From Thamnaconus septentrionalis (lineage: Eukaryota > Chordata > Actinopteri > Tetraodontiformes > Monacanthidae): DNA of 64,000 nt. This document shows, one piece after another, positions 22,020 to 46,575 of this stretch (within the stretch, counting starts at the first letter, position 1; each line of letters opens with the position of its first letter). The stretch lies in the NCBI GenBank assembly GCA_009823395.1, contig CM020502.1:26538944-26602943 (forward strand), given 5' to 3'. The position numbers and the translations under genes are program-made. Under the pieces are notes generated by a model that worked only from the letters and a program-made list of their open reading frames with translations, was not told where the DNA came from and did no database searches.

Positions 22020-25000
22020 ATGACGGCGGTGTTCCAGCATCCAGGGTACGCGGAGGAGAAGCTGCAACGGGTCGCAGAGCGACTGCCATGCAGGGAGGTG
22101 CAGGCGGGGATGTTGCTGTCGCTCATGGGACAGGTAGGAAGCCAAGCCCCGGACCCGGACCCGTCCCCAGTCCGGTGTCTGCGGTGCAGCGTTAGCTTCC
22201 GTTAGCATTATTTGTTTTGCTCTTGAAACAGTACTTAGCCTTAAAATGAAGCTCAAGGTTGAGGACACTGGACCCGAATGGACTGAGGGGAAATGAAAGT
22301 GTGAATAATGATCACCCACAAGACATGTTAGTAATATGTGTTAAATAATAAGTGTACTAGTCAAGCAAACGATACGACACAAAATCAAAAAAAGAAGTGA
22401 AAGCTTGAAATATTTTCTTAGCCTAATTTTCGTCCTCCTTAAGAAGAATCCTGTCGACTTTCATAGCTGTCTGTCCATTGTGAGCCAATATTTCGACTTG
22501 ATGCTTTTGATGCAATTAATGTATATGATGGGGAAAATATTTTAAATCAAAAAATGAATAGAGGCAAGCAGCACTCAATTGTCCATCTTGAAGATGTTTA
22601 TTAATCTCTCTGACTAGCAATGAGGACCAAGCACAGGCGTGTTTCTAAAAAAATATTTTATTCAATCAATTTTTTAAAAAAATGCCTTTTTTTTTCTTCT
22701 TTTGTTTCCCCATCCCCCTCAAACTACAGCCAGAGCACTACAGCTATCCCTCCATCTTCATCTATGGCCACCGTGCTTCAGGGAAGAGTCACGTCATGCA
22801 AGTTTTACTGAAAGAGCTGGAGGTGAGACCCCAGCTGTTGGTCTGGGTTTGTAATTGTTCTATCAATGTGTAAATTATCACAACAGAAATCTTGGGAGAT
22901 GAATATTGTGAGTGACCCAAAGTTTCAACATTGAATTGGCCTATTTATTTATTTTGTAATTATTGATGACATCATCCACACTGCAGCTGTGGAAATCTTC
23001 CAACAGGCACAACTTTGTTGTTGTCGTGTTGTTATAATCCCACAGACTGTTCAGTGTCGGTGTGCATTACCAGACTGATGCGTCTCCTCCTCCTCCTTCT
23101 CCTCCTCCTCCTTCTTCTCCTCCTCTTCCTCTCTGCAGCTGCCCCACGTTACAGTCAGCTGCGTCGAATGCGTTTCCTCGGCGCTGCTCTTTGAAGAAGT
23201 GCTGCGCTCCTTCTTCGGCGCCGAGGCCTCCTCGCTGCTCCCCCGCACCTCCTCCCTCTCCGACTTTGTGCGCATCTACCGGCAGCAGCGCTCGCAGTCT
23301 CCTGCCGAGCAGACGCGCTACATCGTGAGTTCCCCGCCAATTTACACCACGAGCAGAAAAAAAAAAAATCTATATCGCACATAAAACTCAGAATCACAAC
23401 CCGAGGCACGTGTGACACTGCGATTATATAATTGGTGGCGAGAAGGGGAATTTGTGGAAGAATGAATAAAAATTAATAAAAATACGTTGCGTGTTTGTCA
23501 GGTGATGGAAAAAGCAGAGGTGCTGAGAGACGCCGACGCCAACCTCCTGCCTGCCCTGCTGCGTCTTCAGGAGCTGGTGAGGAAGCACAGATTAACACAT
23601 ACTAACACACAACACATTATCAGATAAACACAAATCAATCCTTAATCCTTTTTTTATATGTAAAACTTTGTTATTTATATCAGTTAAAGGTGCAGTGTGT
23701 GAAATTTGGCTGGATTTATGATTTTTATATGATTTTATATATGTGCGTATGTACGTACGTGACTGTACATAGAGCAGTAAGGGTCTTGCTGCGAGTTAGC
23801 TGCCATCTTGCACTGCCATTTATTTCAGGAAGCCACCTGACAGTGCTCTAGATATGAAACGCATGAGCTACCTTGAACACCAGGCTGGACCTTTAACGTG
23901 TAATTTTGATTGAATCGTTGACTGGCTTGCCGTCTTCAGGTGGAGGACAACGTGACGGTGGTCCTGCTCAGTGAAATCGTCTGGGACCTGTTCAGGCCCA
24001 GCACCGGCTGCTTCGAGCCCCTGCTGCTCCACTTCCCCGACTACAGCAAAGGTAGAGCTGCTCCCCATGCCGGCAGCCGCACCTGGAGGTCTTAGAGCGT
24101 CTGTTTTGCCAATGTCTAATATTTCCACAACCAGCCAGCTTCCTTTATGGCTAAAGAGAAGCGGGAAGGTTCCAGCTTCTCTGGAAACCCACAGAAGAAG
24201 AGCAGGGAGACGCTGCCGTATGGCTGATCACAGAGGGGTTCTATCTAATCAACTGCTGCTTGTACATTAATAAGTCGTATCAGTCATAGTAGGAATTGCT
24301 TGAACGTGAGACCCTTCAGTAAATCCACAGCGTCAAGGAAATAAGTAACAAACCACCACTTGGAGCTCCATGTGCCTCTTAACAACCCAGCTAGAGGTGG
24401 CATGAGATGTGAAACCAGTGCTTGTGATGTCACTTTAAGTAGGAGTATGTGACGCAGCGCTCCATACACTCAGCACTTGGAGGAGAATCTCTCTGGTCTT
24501 GTGTGGGTTTGATGATTACGTCAGTGTTTGTTTGTTGTTTTTGCGGTGACTATTTGTTTCCGTTTGCAGCCGACCTTCAGCGGATCCTCTCGCAGGACCG
24601 CCACCCCTCGTACTCAGCAGAGTTTTACTCGTCCTACGTCAACATCCTGCTGGGTGTTTTCTTCTCGGTGTGCCGGGACCTCAGGGAGCTGCGCCACCTG
24701 GTCAGACGCTCACTCGCCGACCCGTCAAGACTTTCACTTTTCTCCGTTTTTGATGTTTTCCACCTCTCATCGTCATCGCCTTCTCTCCCCCTTTAAACAG
24801 GCCGCCCTCAACTTCACAAAGTTCTGTGAGCCGCTGTCAGAGGGAAAAGGTGAAGAGAGGAAACCGTTTTTTTTGTGTCTGTGTTTGTGTCTGACAGCTG
24901 ATGAAAAATTAGAAAAACGTGGCGTTTTCGCTCGTCTGTCTGAGGCTCTTTTGAAGAGCGAGTGCTCCGTCAAGTTGATGCCCTGCAGCTGATCAAAACG

Positions 25001-26692
25001 GAGCAAAGCTTGTTTGTTTTTTTCTTGTTCCACTACTTTTTAAAGGGCGTTTATTGACTTTACTGACAGAAAGTGGAAAAAAATTTGTTCTAAGGCCAAA
25101 TGTGTCTTTGGGAAGCGGTTGTGTACTTTTTTTTTTTTTTTTTTATAAAAGGCTGCACTTGTTTTTTTGTTGCTTTTCTACTTTTAGTCCTCCAAGGTGC
25201 GTTATGTGTCATTTCTGTATGTTTGTATGTTTATTTTGTGCACAGTGAAGGAGACAGACACGCACAAGCTGTGGAAGAACATTGAGCCCCATTTGAAAAA
25301 GGCCATGCAGACCGTCTACCTGCGAGAGGTGTCCAGGTGTGTGTCTGCTCACACTGGTCCACCCTGCCTCTGTGCACGTGTGTGTGTGTGTGTGTTTTCA
25401 TCATCATCACCTCCACCGTCTCTCTCTCCTGTCGCCAGCCTGCAGTGGGAGCAGATGCAGCAGGCGGAGGAGGAGTGCAGAGCCCCGAGAGGTGTCAACA
25501 CACTCGCACTACCCAGATGTTCAGCTGTGAAATGGAAGGAGGAAAAATCACAGAGCTGATTTGGCAGCGACGCACCACTAACCCTCACCGTCCTCTCCAC
25601 CCACCCCCACCCGCCCGCAGGTTTGTCCGCTCACACTCACGTCGAGCTGCCGTACTACTCCAAGTTCCTGCTCATCGCCGCCTACCTGGCGTCCTACAAC
25701 CCCGCCCGCACGGACAAACGCTTCTTCCTGAAGGTGGCGCACTACCGTCCGCTGACACCAGCTAATTCTCACCCTCGCACGATGTGTTGATCAACCGCCT
25801 GCTACTTGTCCCTCCCCACAGCACCATGGCAAGATCAGGAAGACCAACTTCTTGAAGAAAAACGAAAAGGTGACGTCCCTCGACGGCTGCGACGGTTCTT
25901 CATTTGTTTAAACGTCGCAGGAGTGTCACGTGACTTGCGCTCTGTCTCCCCCTGCAGACGAGCAACCACCTCCTGGGACCCAAGCCCTTCCCTCTGGACC
26001 GCCTGCTGGCCATTTTCTACAGCGTGGTGGACAGCAGAGTGGCTCCCACCGCCAGCATCTTCTCCCAGGTCACCAACACGCTCAGATTCAGCTTTTCAAC
26101 ATATTTTGTTTTGGTTTTCATTCCTTCAGCCTATTGGAATCTTTATACCCCCACTGTGACTTGGGAACCAACAGAGTTAAATTGCTAAATTAATTTCCCT
26201 TTTTTTTTCTCCGTCTCTCTTAACACCAGATAAGAAAATGAAAGAGAATATTTTAAAAAATGAAATAATGAGACTGCAATAACCAGAAATTAAAGTTTTC
26301 TGCCCACACGGCTTCCAAAGAACGAAGAAGTCCTAAAGGCCCAGAGCATAACATGAGGCACACACACACACACACACACACACATCAAAGTGTTTAAAGA
26401 CTCACAGTGATCCTGGTCTCCTCCTCCGTGCAGATCTCCTCCCTGGTGACCTTACAGCTGATGACTCAAGTCAGTCACGACGACCAGCTCGACGCCCCCA
26501 AGTACAAATGCGCAGTGTCCATGGATTTCATCTGTGCCATTTCCAGGTGCGTGTTCAACAAAAATCCAACACCAATGGCACCTTTTTATTTTTTAATTTG
26601 CCAACTTTTTTTTTGTTTTGTTTTTTTGTCATTGGTTTTCTTTCAGGACGGTGAATTTTGATATCGTCAAGTACCTGTACGACTTCCTGTGA
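22020..26692 (+). CDS. orc5: Origin recognition complex subunit 5 (14 exons)
   Basis: AAA+ family subunit of the nuclear origin recognition complex, which marks replication origins and loads MCM helicase. Coding exons: 22020-22133, 22730-22822, 23139-23324, 23502-23576, 23940-24051, 24570-24700, 24801-24849, 25246-25336, 25439-25491, 25621-25733, 25822-25869, 25958-26068, 26434-26546, 26647-26692. They sum to 1335 nt, giving 444 aa (human about 435). Walker A is GHRASGKS (51-58). The Walker B position reads YIVMEKAE (130-137), degenerate as in other ORC5 proteins. Hallmark stretches include [17 protein letters not shown], the [14 protein letters not shown] helix, [18 protein letters not shown] and the C-terminus KYLYDFL. 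Exon 6 uses a weak GTCAGA donor, but phase and homology support it. A GTG 18 nt upstream in frame is not needed; ATG at 22020 is chosen. A poly(A) signal follows at 26818. Confidence 0.97.
23684..23896. mobile_element. TTAA-flanked MITE in orc5 intron 4
   Basis: A 213-bp element begins TTAAAGGTGCAGTG and ends CTGGACCTTTAA, so the ends form an imperfect inverted repeat of about 13 bp with TTAA at both edges, as expected for piggyBac-type insertions. It shares an internal segment (GTTAGCTGCCATCTTGC with GGAAGCC downstream) with the copy at 10557-10919. It carries no ORF, so it is non-autonomous. Family assignment rests on the TTAA edges alone. Confidence 0.6.
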
Positions 26693-26817
26693 GGTGGCTG
26701 TGGCTCAAGGATGGCAGAACCAGAAGGAAGGAACGTGAATCTGAAATCCGAATGTTACTGCCCCCTTGTGGCGATAAATGAACTCGTTTTTTACGTTAAC
26801 TGTTCACATTTCTGTAA

Positions 26818-26823
26818 AATAAA
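26818..26823 (+). terminator. orc5: orc5 poly(A) signal AATAAA
   Basis: Canonical AATAAA 126 nt after the orc5 stop codon, followed by T-rich sequence; predicts a short 3' UTR. Confidence 0.7.
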
Positions 26824-28099
26824 TGGCAAACTGGAAACTTTTGTTACTGTTTTTTCCCCCAAACAACCTATTTATTTAAGAAAATGGATTGAAAAAAAAA
26901 GATTAACACGATGCATTTGCACTTCAACGATGACATAAAGCAGCCTTGGCACCACACAGGTGAATCATCACAGCAGCCCAAAGGGAGAATTTGTTTCCAG
27001 GTTGTTCCACTAAGAGGTTACGGACTGAAGTTATATAACACTTTTATATTAAAAGCCTTATCAGGTTCCTTTTTCTACAAGTTAGATCTTTACCCCAGCC
27101 TTTCACAATACAAAAAAAAAAAATGGATTTCAGGATTCTTTGAAAGGGGTGAAAACCAGGGCAGAGTCCGAACCTGACTAGTGGTGTTGAATATTCCAAT
27201 TCATCACTATGAGTGAAAGCAAAAAAACATTTAAATAATCTGTCCTCAGTTCTTTTAACAACCAGAATGACAAAACCAAAGCTACGTATTTACTCCATTC
27301 ACGCTACATTTCAACGACACTTCACACAGCAACGTTGTTCTTTTATTTTACAAATACGCAATAACAAAGGCAATCTGTACAGCCAAATAAAAACCCACCA
27401 AAACAATCACTCGGATTAAATCCCAAAGCCAGCACGTCCCGCCGTGCCTTCAGTGGCGCTTGAATTTACAAAATGGTTAAAAAAAAAAAAAAAAAAAAAG
27501 GAGGGGGTTTGGGGGGATGGGGCGTTTGAGATTTGTACCTGCGTGTTAGTAATGCTATGTAGCAGCTGTAGCGCTGCTTTCTGACTTGATCGAATTAGCG
27601 TGGCGGTTAAACACACTGCGCAGTCAAAGCCTCCTGCTGTTTGCCCACAGGGTAAACAGAGAGCGCAGCAATTTCGATGCAGAGGAGGAGGAACTGCACA
27701 AAAACAACATCTGGTTCGGCATTGTGTGCGTATAATTGCCACTCTGCTCCCTCCTTTATCCTGCCAGGGTGTCGGCGGATGGTCGGAGAGGTTATCCCTC
27801 ACGCTGAGTCGCATGAAACAATTCTTTTTATTTTATTATTTTTTTAATTTTTTTTTTAAAGTGCACGCGTGTCTTTCTGCCAGAGGGGGAAAAAACTGCA
27901 CATCCACGAGAAAAACTGCTAGCATGCGCAATGCATCACACCTTGCGACAGCGACATCCAGTTGATTCATTCAATTCAATTCATTAAATTCAATCTTAAT
28001 TTAAATCTCACTTTTGTAAATTACTTTTTTTTTTTCTGGAGGGCAGAGAAGCAGGGCTTGGGCTGCAGTTCCAAGGAGGACGGACAGATGGACGGAGGC
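26824..28099. other. Intergenic region between convergent orc5 and GCAP genes
   Basis: AT-rich sequence with A/T homopolymers (27112-27123, 27479-27499) and no supportable exon. TTTATT on the plus strand near 27827 (AATAAA on minus) is a candidate poly(A) signal for the GCAP gene. The short open frames here lack codon bias and splice context. Confidence 0.5.
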
Positions 28100-28909
28100 C
28101 TAGACACTGCGCCTCCTGCTGTTTATCATGGCCACGATGTGGGCGAGGTCCAGGCTTTTTATCATCACCTCCATGAAGTCCTCGTCACTGCGGGCGCCGG
28201 CCACAAACTCCTCCAGGGAGAGCTCGCCTGGCAGAGGCAAAGGTGGCATTTAAAGGGGGGGGAAAAAAAACATCGGGCTAACAGGGCTTGACAAAAGCAG
28301 TCGTTGACTCTCTATTGAATTCATTAGGCTTGTCTGCGTGGAAAAGACGTTGCTGCGTATTTGGTCCTGACTGGCTTTGGAAAGAGTTTTTGCGTCAACG
28401 CTGCAGCTTTCCATGAGGCATTCCAGCCACTTCCAGCCACTGCCAAGTGGCTGAAGTGGAATTAAACACAATCTAATTGTCCACTTTGGACTGAAGGTGA
28501 CCCTCTTCAGTCACGTATAAAAACTCAATTTGCCAAGTGGCCAGTCAGGTTCGCCACGTTTCATTAGACCTACTCAGCTAATTAGCAGTTGTTTGTATTA
28601 TACTGAAATAGCTAAATCAAAGTGAACTTTGAGAGTGTGAACTTTCAACATCATTGTCAGCATCTATCATGGAATAAAAAGTGGATAAAACATCATGACT
28701 GACAGCTGGAGCCTCCTCTGTCCCCGAGGACGCTTTACAAACCAAATTTAGCTCATTTTCCAAATTCTGAAAATATTTTAATTTGTTTCCCAAACTTGTT
28801 TCAACCAGTCTACAACATTAGTGAAAAAAAAGTTTGCCCAACATCTTTTGAGGGAGTTTTTTTTTTTTTTTATTAGCTGCTGTCATCATGTTCTGCAGCC
28901 ACCTACGGA

Positions 28910-28974
<65 letters not shown>

Positions 28975-30762
28975 TATTGTGGTTGTTGTGTTCCCGGACT
29001 GGAGGCAGCGCTGGGTGCTGATGAGATGTCCAAAAATGCCGTCCGCCCACCCACGACCGATTCCTCCTCCCTGAATCTTCACTTACCATCTCCGTTAATG
29101 TCGATCCTGTCAAAGACGCGGTTGGTGAAATCCTCCGCCGTGGTATCCTGGCTGTCGTTGCCGTTGATGGCGCGAATCGCCTGCAGAAAGTAATAATAAT
29201 AATGAACAACCCGAATAACAATATATCAATCAGTCAGCATAACGCAGCGCGAGGTCCAGCAGCAGGCGTCGTCGTCACCTTGATGATGTTGAGCAGCTCG
29301 TGCCGGTCGATGCAGCCGTTGCCGTCCACGTCGTACAGCTTGAAGTACCAGCGCAGCTTGTGCTCCATCTTGCCGCGCATCACCAGGCTGAGCGCCGCCA
29401 CGTACTCCATGAAGTCTATGTAGCCGTCCTGCAAGCGACAACCACAGGGGTGTTCCTCAAAACATCTTGAAATTGTTTATGCGTGAGTGTTTTGGTTTTG
29501 TTTAGTTTAGTTTGTTTAGGATACGGATCAGCGGCCTGATCTGGAAACCCCATGCTGTGTGAAAACGAGGCGTATCCAGGATTATCTCCAGGAGATCTGC
29601 ACGCTGGCAACCGTCTCAAAGTATCGTCTCCCAGATAATCCCACTGTTTAGAGCATGCCCGAAGATTAGTGTGGTCCCTTTCTTTGCGTGCTGGCCAGGT
29701 AGGGGGGGGGGGGGCGAGGGGGGCTAAATATAGAGGGCCTCGACTCAGACACACCGTGATGACCCCTTTCCCCCCTCCCCCGCGTTGCATCTTTGCTGAC
29801 TGTGTAGGTGCATTATTGCAGGTCAGAGTGTTCTGCACGCTTGTTGCTGCGGGGCTGCTGAAGTGAACACGTGTCCCGACATCACATCACATCGATGTTT
29901 GGGGAGGATGGGGGATTTTTCAGCTCTAAAAGGGAGAAGGTCAAAGCGCTGACATGGGATTACCTGGGACTTTTGTTGAAGTATTCGTTAGGTAGGTTTT
30001 CTCAGATGATAATAACGCATATATTGTTATATATCAACATATATAACAATATATGTGTATATTAATATATATATATATATATATTAACATTAGTATTTAT
30101 AGTAATGGCATATTACGGGTTTTTTGTAAACAACTGCATCCTATTAGAGAATTTCTTTGGGTTTTTCTTTTTTCTTTTGACCTTTTCTTGGAACTAAATA
30201 TTTAAAGTTCATTCTTTTCAACTCCTGAAACTCCTGAAGACTGAGAATATTAATTGCAAAATGATTAAATATGTATTAACATATATTATTTATAATTTTA
30301 AATAATATTTTTTACATTATTTTAAATAAACATCATCACAAGAAAATTAGAAATGTGTCACATTTAACTGTGTCATTGCTCATTGTTCAAGTCTCCACTT
30401 GTGTGAGCCTTGGATATACATCCCACTATTTTATGATTAGCACAACATTTCTTTTGTTTTGTTTTTTTAAAGCAGAAACATGGAAAGATTTCCACTGCAC
30501 AGTCGGACTGGTTCAATTAAACTGCAAGCTTCGCCTACAAAATGACTGAAAAAAGGAGTCTCACCTTGTTCATGTCAAAGGTGCGGAACATCTGCTCAAT
30601 GTAGGCGTTGGCCTCGGGGTCCAGGCCTCGCAGGCCAAAGAACTGCTTGAACTCGTGCAGGGTGAGCTGACCCGACGGACACTCAGTCATGAACTTCTTG
30701 TACCAGAGGTGCATCTCCACCGCCTGCAGGTCGTCCACGGTGCTTCCCGTCGTGTTTCCCAT
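28100..30762 (-). CDS. guca1c: Guanylate cyclase activating protein, GUCA1 family (4 exons)
   Basis: Photoreceptor calcium sensor of the neuronal calcium sensor family. GCAPs stimulate retinal membrane guanylate cyclases when calcium falls. Exons 30762-30565, 29428-29279, 29180-29087 and 28227-28100 join to 189 aa. The start MGN gives the myristoylation signal. EF-hand 1 is degenerate ([12 protein letters not shown], Cys and Pro in the loop, typical of GCAPs). EF2 loop 63-74 ([12 protein letters not shown]), EF3 99-110 ([12 protein letters not shown]) and EF4 143-154 (DINGDGELSLEE) keep their acidic ligands. The four-exon structure matches the GUCA1 genes. The N-terminus [11 protein letters not shown] and the short tail (NSRRRSV) resemble the teleost cone GCAP3/guca1c type more than GCAP1 or GCAP2 as I recall them; the exact paralogue is uncertain. 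Intron 3 holds a 59-bp (TC)n tract. Confidence 0.9.
28912..28970. repeat. (TC)n microsatellite
   Basis: Pure TC dinucleotide run of 59 bp in intron 3 of the GCAP gene. Confidence 0.95.
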
Positions 30763-32441
30763 TTTGCCCCCTCGTAACACCTGAATCGCGTCACTGTGCA
30801 GGTGGGAACAACAGCAGCAGCAGCAGCAGCGGCAGCAGCAGCGGGTCTCCTGCAGCACCTCTCAGCCCAGTGGGTCTACTGTGATGTGGAGGCGTTCCCT
30901 CCTCACAGTCACTCAACAATGGGAGGAAGGCTGCGGTGGGGATTAGCGGCGGCCTTTTGTAGCCGAGAGCATTTGGGGATGAGGCGGCCAACCCCCCGGT
31001 GTTCTCCTTTTGTCTAATCACCGGCCGCCATCCAAGCGGACATGCAGATGATCGGCTTAATCTCTCCATTAAGAGGGCAGGTTGGTTTTTCCGTGTCCAC
31101 GCTCAGGCCCAGAAACGCTGACCGATACAAGACGGACTTCATCCCTCACGTGGAGTCACATCCAGCACCAACTGATGGAGACAAACTTGTTCAGCATCAG
31201 CATGTGCGCGTGCCACAGTGCATTAATGACACAGATGAAAAACACAAGAGCAATGGAGATCTGCAGCCAGAGGAGAAATGATTAATATTATTCCACTGAA
31301 ATATTCCCCCTTCAAACAATTAGCCCCGTAGAGCGTCTGATGTAGGCAAAGCTTGTTATTTTGCCTTTGAGCAAAGGCAGCGTCATCACTAATGGCTTAA
31401 TGCTAATTATCATTAGCTCTTTAGCCTTGCACACTCTTATATAATGATTAGTTTCTACTTAAAATCTTGGTGCACATTTTATGTATACAGACTAGTATGT
31501 GATGCATTGAAAAAAATTTAATTTTTTAAACTTTTTATTGTCTCATTCACCTTTTTTCCATTGGGTGGAATGTACTGACTATAACTTTGCAGGATCAATT
31601 ATTGATATGTTTAAGAAAAACATGCCTCAAAGAAATATTACCTTTGTGCCTCTATGACACCAAAACATTCGAACAAAATCTAAAAAGAAAAATGGTCAAT
31701 GTATGTCAATTACCGATGAACATATTCGATCAAATTGTATTTGGTAGTGGATTTTATTTGTACACCATCACAGAAGCACAATGGTACATTTTCAGAAATA
31801 TACAAACCATTTATAAAAAATGGCACGTTCCATACACACATTTTACTGGAAGCAACAGTAAAGCTGTGGTTGATGTCTAGCACATCTGTTCCAACACAGA
31901 ATGATATAAAAACATGATACATACATATTTATACAAGCAACTGTTGTGTTAAATACGAGTTAACCCTGACCTTCCAGAAGAGATTCACTCAAATTAGTGG
32001 TCTTTGGAATACATTCAGCGAGAAGATGAGGGTTTCTTTGCATATCAACAAAACAGATAGTATTACAAACATATATCAAGATATAGTAAAATAAATATTG
32101 TCCACAATTTAAACTAACAGATTCAGTTTAAATGTACCCTCGCCGTAGTGCAATATTATCACACAAATAAAATGCAAAAATAACTGCAGATTGATTTTTT
32201 TTCTTACCTTCCAACACAAATTGCTAAAAAGTTGGTCTCAAATAGATTTCAATGTAAATAAAATATGGAATATACAATGCCATACATGTGAATAAAACAC
32301 TAAGACTACATTGAGAGAGCTAATAAACTACTTTTTGGACTTCATTAAGGCCTTGTTTCTTTCTTTTGTCATTCCTTTACACGTTTCATAAGTTCACAAC
32401 TTTGTCTTTAGCGTGTTCACTGGACGGTCGTTTAACACGAG
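30763..32441. other. Region upstream of GCAP gene and downstream of small ORF
   Basis: The first 300 bp (GCAP 5' flank) include a CAG/GCA run on the plus strand (30806-30843) and GC-rich sequence. From about 31280 it becomes AT-rich with no convincing exon. Part of 31.3-32.4 kb could be the 3' UTR of the minus-strand small ORF, since TTTATT (AATAAA on minus) occurs several times, but this cannot be settled from sequence. Confidence 0.4.
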
Positions 32442-32726
32442 TCATTGTGGCTCCAAGTCTGAGCTCTGGCACAGCTCTCTGGCACCGCCAGCAACGGATT
32501 TCCTTTTCCCCCAGTGCAGAAGTCTGTAGACAGAGTCAAACACCGAGAGTGTGTAGCGGGCAAACAGGCCGGTCCACTCCACAGCGTGCACCATCCACTG
32601 CACAGTGCGACCCACAAAGGCCACAAACACAGTGGTGTAGTGGGCCAAGAGCACCAGGCTCCGCCCCAGCTGCCTGCCCTGGTTGATGATCAGATTCACC
32701 CTCTGATCGTGCACTGCCATCTTCAC
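32442..32726 (-). CDS. Unrecognised small single-exon protein, 94 aa
   Basis: I do not recognise this protein. The ORF begins MKMAVHDQRVNLIINQ (a second Met at position 3 has equal claim) and ends SSDLEPQ. Residues about 22-42 (LGRSLVLLAHYTTVFVAFVG) are hydrophobic, followed by a tryptophan- and tyrosine-rich segment (QWMVHAVEWTG, YTLSVFDSVYRLLHW) and a basic GKRK, suggesting membrane association or an amphipathic helix. It lies head to head with golgb1 across about 300 bp containing CCAAT and NRF1-like motifs, the arrangement of a real housekeeping gene rather than a chance ORF. No intron is needed. It could be a small mitochondrial or ER membrane protein, but that is a guess. Confidence 0.5.
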   Translation of the reverse strand: MKMAVHDQRVNLIINQGRQLGRSLVLLAHYTTVFVAFVGRTVQWMVHAVEWTGLFARYTLSVFDSVYRLLHWGKRKSVAGGARELCQSSDLEPQ

Positions 32727-33029
32727 AAACTTTTAATGACCAGGTTCCAAATGCTGAAAATGTCTGCTGATCAAGAGTCCATTTTTTTCCCCACTATATT
32801 TTTTTTTTCTTGATGTCTACGCAGAACGCGTCCCTTCCCTTGAAAGGAATCGAAGTCTTCTAAATTGCAGACGGTCCCTTGCGTGCGCAGATCGCCACCG
32901 TCCAATCAGAAACGCAGAAGTTTTGTTTCCGGGAATGTTTGGTGATGTGGCTATGCACTGACATCCATCCGAGGAAATATATCAAATAATAAAAAAGCAG
33001 GACCATTTACCGGGGAAGCACACGCACGG
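32727..33029. promoter_or_regulatory. Divergent promoter, small ORF / golgb1, with golgb1 5' UTR exon
   Basis: The interval carries a CCAAT box (32902-32906), an NRF1-like TGCGTGCGCA (about 32880-32889) and CpG-rich flanks. A good donor (CACGG then GTGAGT) at 33030 marks the end of a probable non-coding first exon of golgb1, which would splice to the acceptor at 34381. This fits the untranslated first exon I recall for giantin genes. The exact transcription start is not defined. Confidence 0.55.
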
Positions 33030-33985
33030 GTGAGTCAAATGCCAATCCGTCCGCAAAACACGTCGGTCACTCGGCTGCACTGGATCGCCGTCATGCGGAG
33101 ATCGAACGAAGCAGAGGCGGATTTTAAAGAAGCTGTCTGTCCTCCTTTACGAGTGATCGGCGTTAGCCAGCTAGGCAGCAACGAGCTAACTCACTGTAAA
33201 CGTGTAAACTACAGCCAACGTCAACGACTGGCTGCTTTCACCGAGTTTGCTGCTCACGGCGCCGTCTTCTGGATCTCCAGGTGTGACTGTTCCCCGTCGA
33301 GAAAAAGCAAAAAAATCATCGCCATCCGCTCGCTGGAATAAATTCGCGGTCGAATTTTGCGTTAGCAAGCTATTTAATCTGTGCTGTTGTCAATAAGAGT
33401 GGCGCAGCCGCAGTCCCGAAGTCCGACGGATTCGGGGAAATTCGACTCTGTCCGCCTCTGCTCGGAGCTCACGGAGTTGGGGTTGCCTGACAATGCGTTG
33501 CGTTCAATTTTGGTGAAAAATTAGATATTAGCAGAGATAAATCCGATTAAAAAAAATACGCGAGTGAAGTCATCGCTGCTTTATACTGGCAGCGCCTTCC
33601 AACGTGGCAGTAAACAAACTGACAAACGTTTTACATGGTGCATCAAGTACTCAACGTGTAATAACAACAACAACAATAATATAGTTTTCAATTCATATAT
33701 CTCACTGTTGCCATTACTATTTCTTTACAGAGGTTTGTTGACACGTGAGTTGCAATTATGTTTCAATTTGCATAACCATACAGTGTTTATTACATTTTAG
33801 TCCAAGGTGAGATTTACACAATCTTATAATACATCTCAATGTTAAGTTTAGGCCATTAAATGTTTTAAAGGGAGGTTTATTTAAACCATATAAACCAGTG
33901 ACTAATACGCTCAGCGACAGTACAAAGCATTAGAGTCACTGACCACAAATATAATTAGCTTCCAAAGGTGAAATTCAGTTAATAT

Positions 33986-33986
<1 letters not shown>

Positions 33987-34042
<56 letters not shown>
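33987..34042. repeat. (TG)n microsatellite
   Basis: About 56 bp of TG repeats in the golgb1 5' intron. Confidence 0.95.
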
Positions 34043-34043
<1 letters not shown>

Positions 34044-34393
34044 CACACCTTGAGAAGGACGTGTCACTCGGCGTCAGCGTCAGGTGGCACTTCAAGCTGT
34101 TCGTTGGGAATGTGTGATGACAGCGCACTGCAAGCATAACGCCAGGTTTAACTATAGTCTGAATTTATGCTGCTATAAATGATGAAAATAAGGAACGTCA
34201 GCCGCTGAATTTGTGAAGTTAGTGGAATTCAGAAGGAGAGGGGACGCATTTCAACTATTTCAACCACAGTTAACGTGAAAAAAGCAGGACAAATGCACCA
34301 AGTGGAATATTTTTATATAGCAGACACGATCTTCTTTAATTTAAAAATCGAAGCCTCAAACCCAATTTTTCCCTCTGTCAGAGTGCCATCTTC

Positions 34394-46575
<12,182 letters not shown>

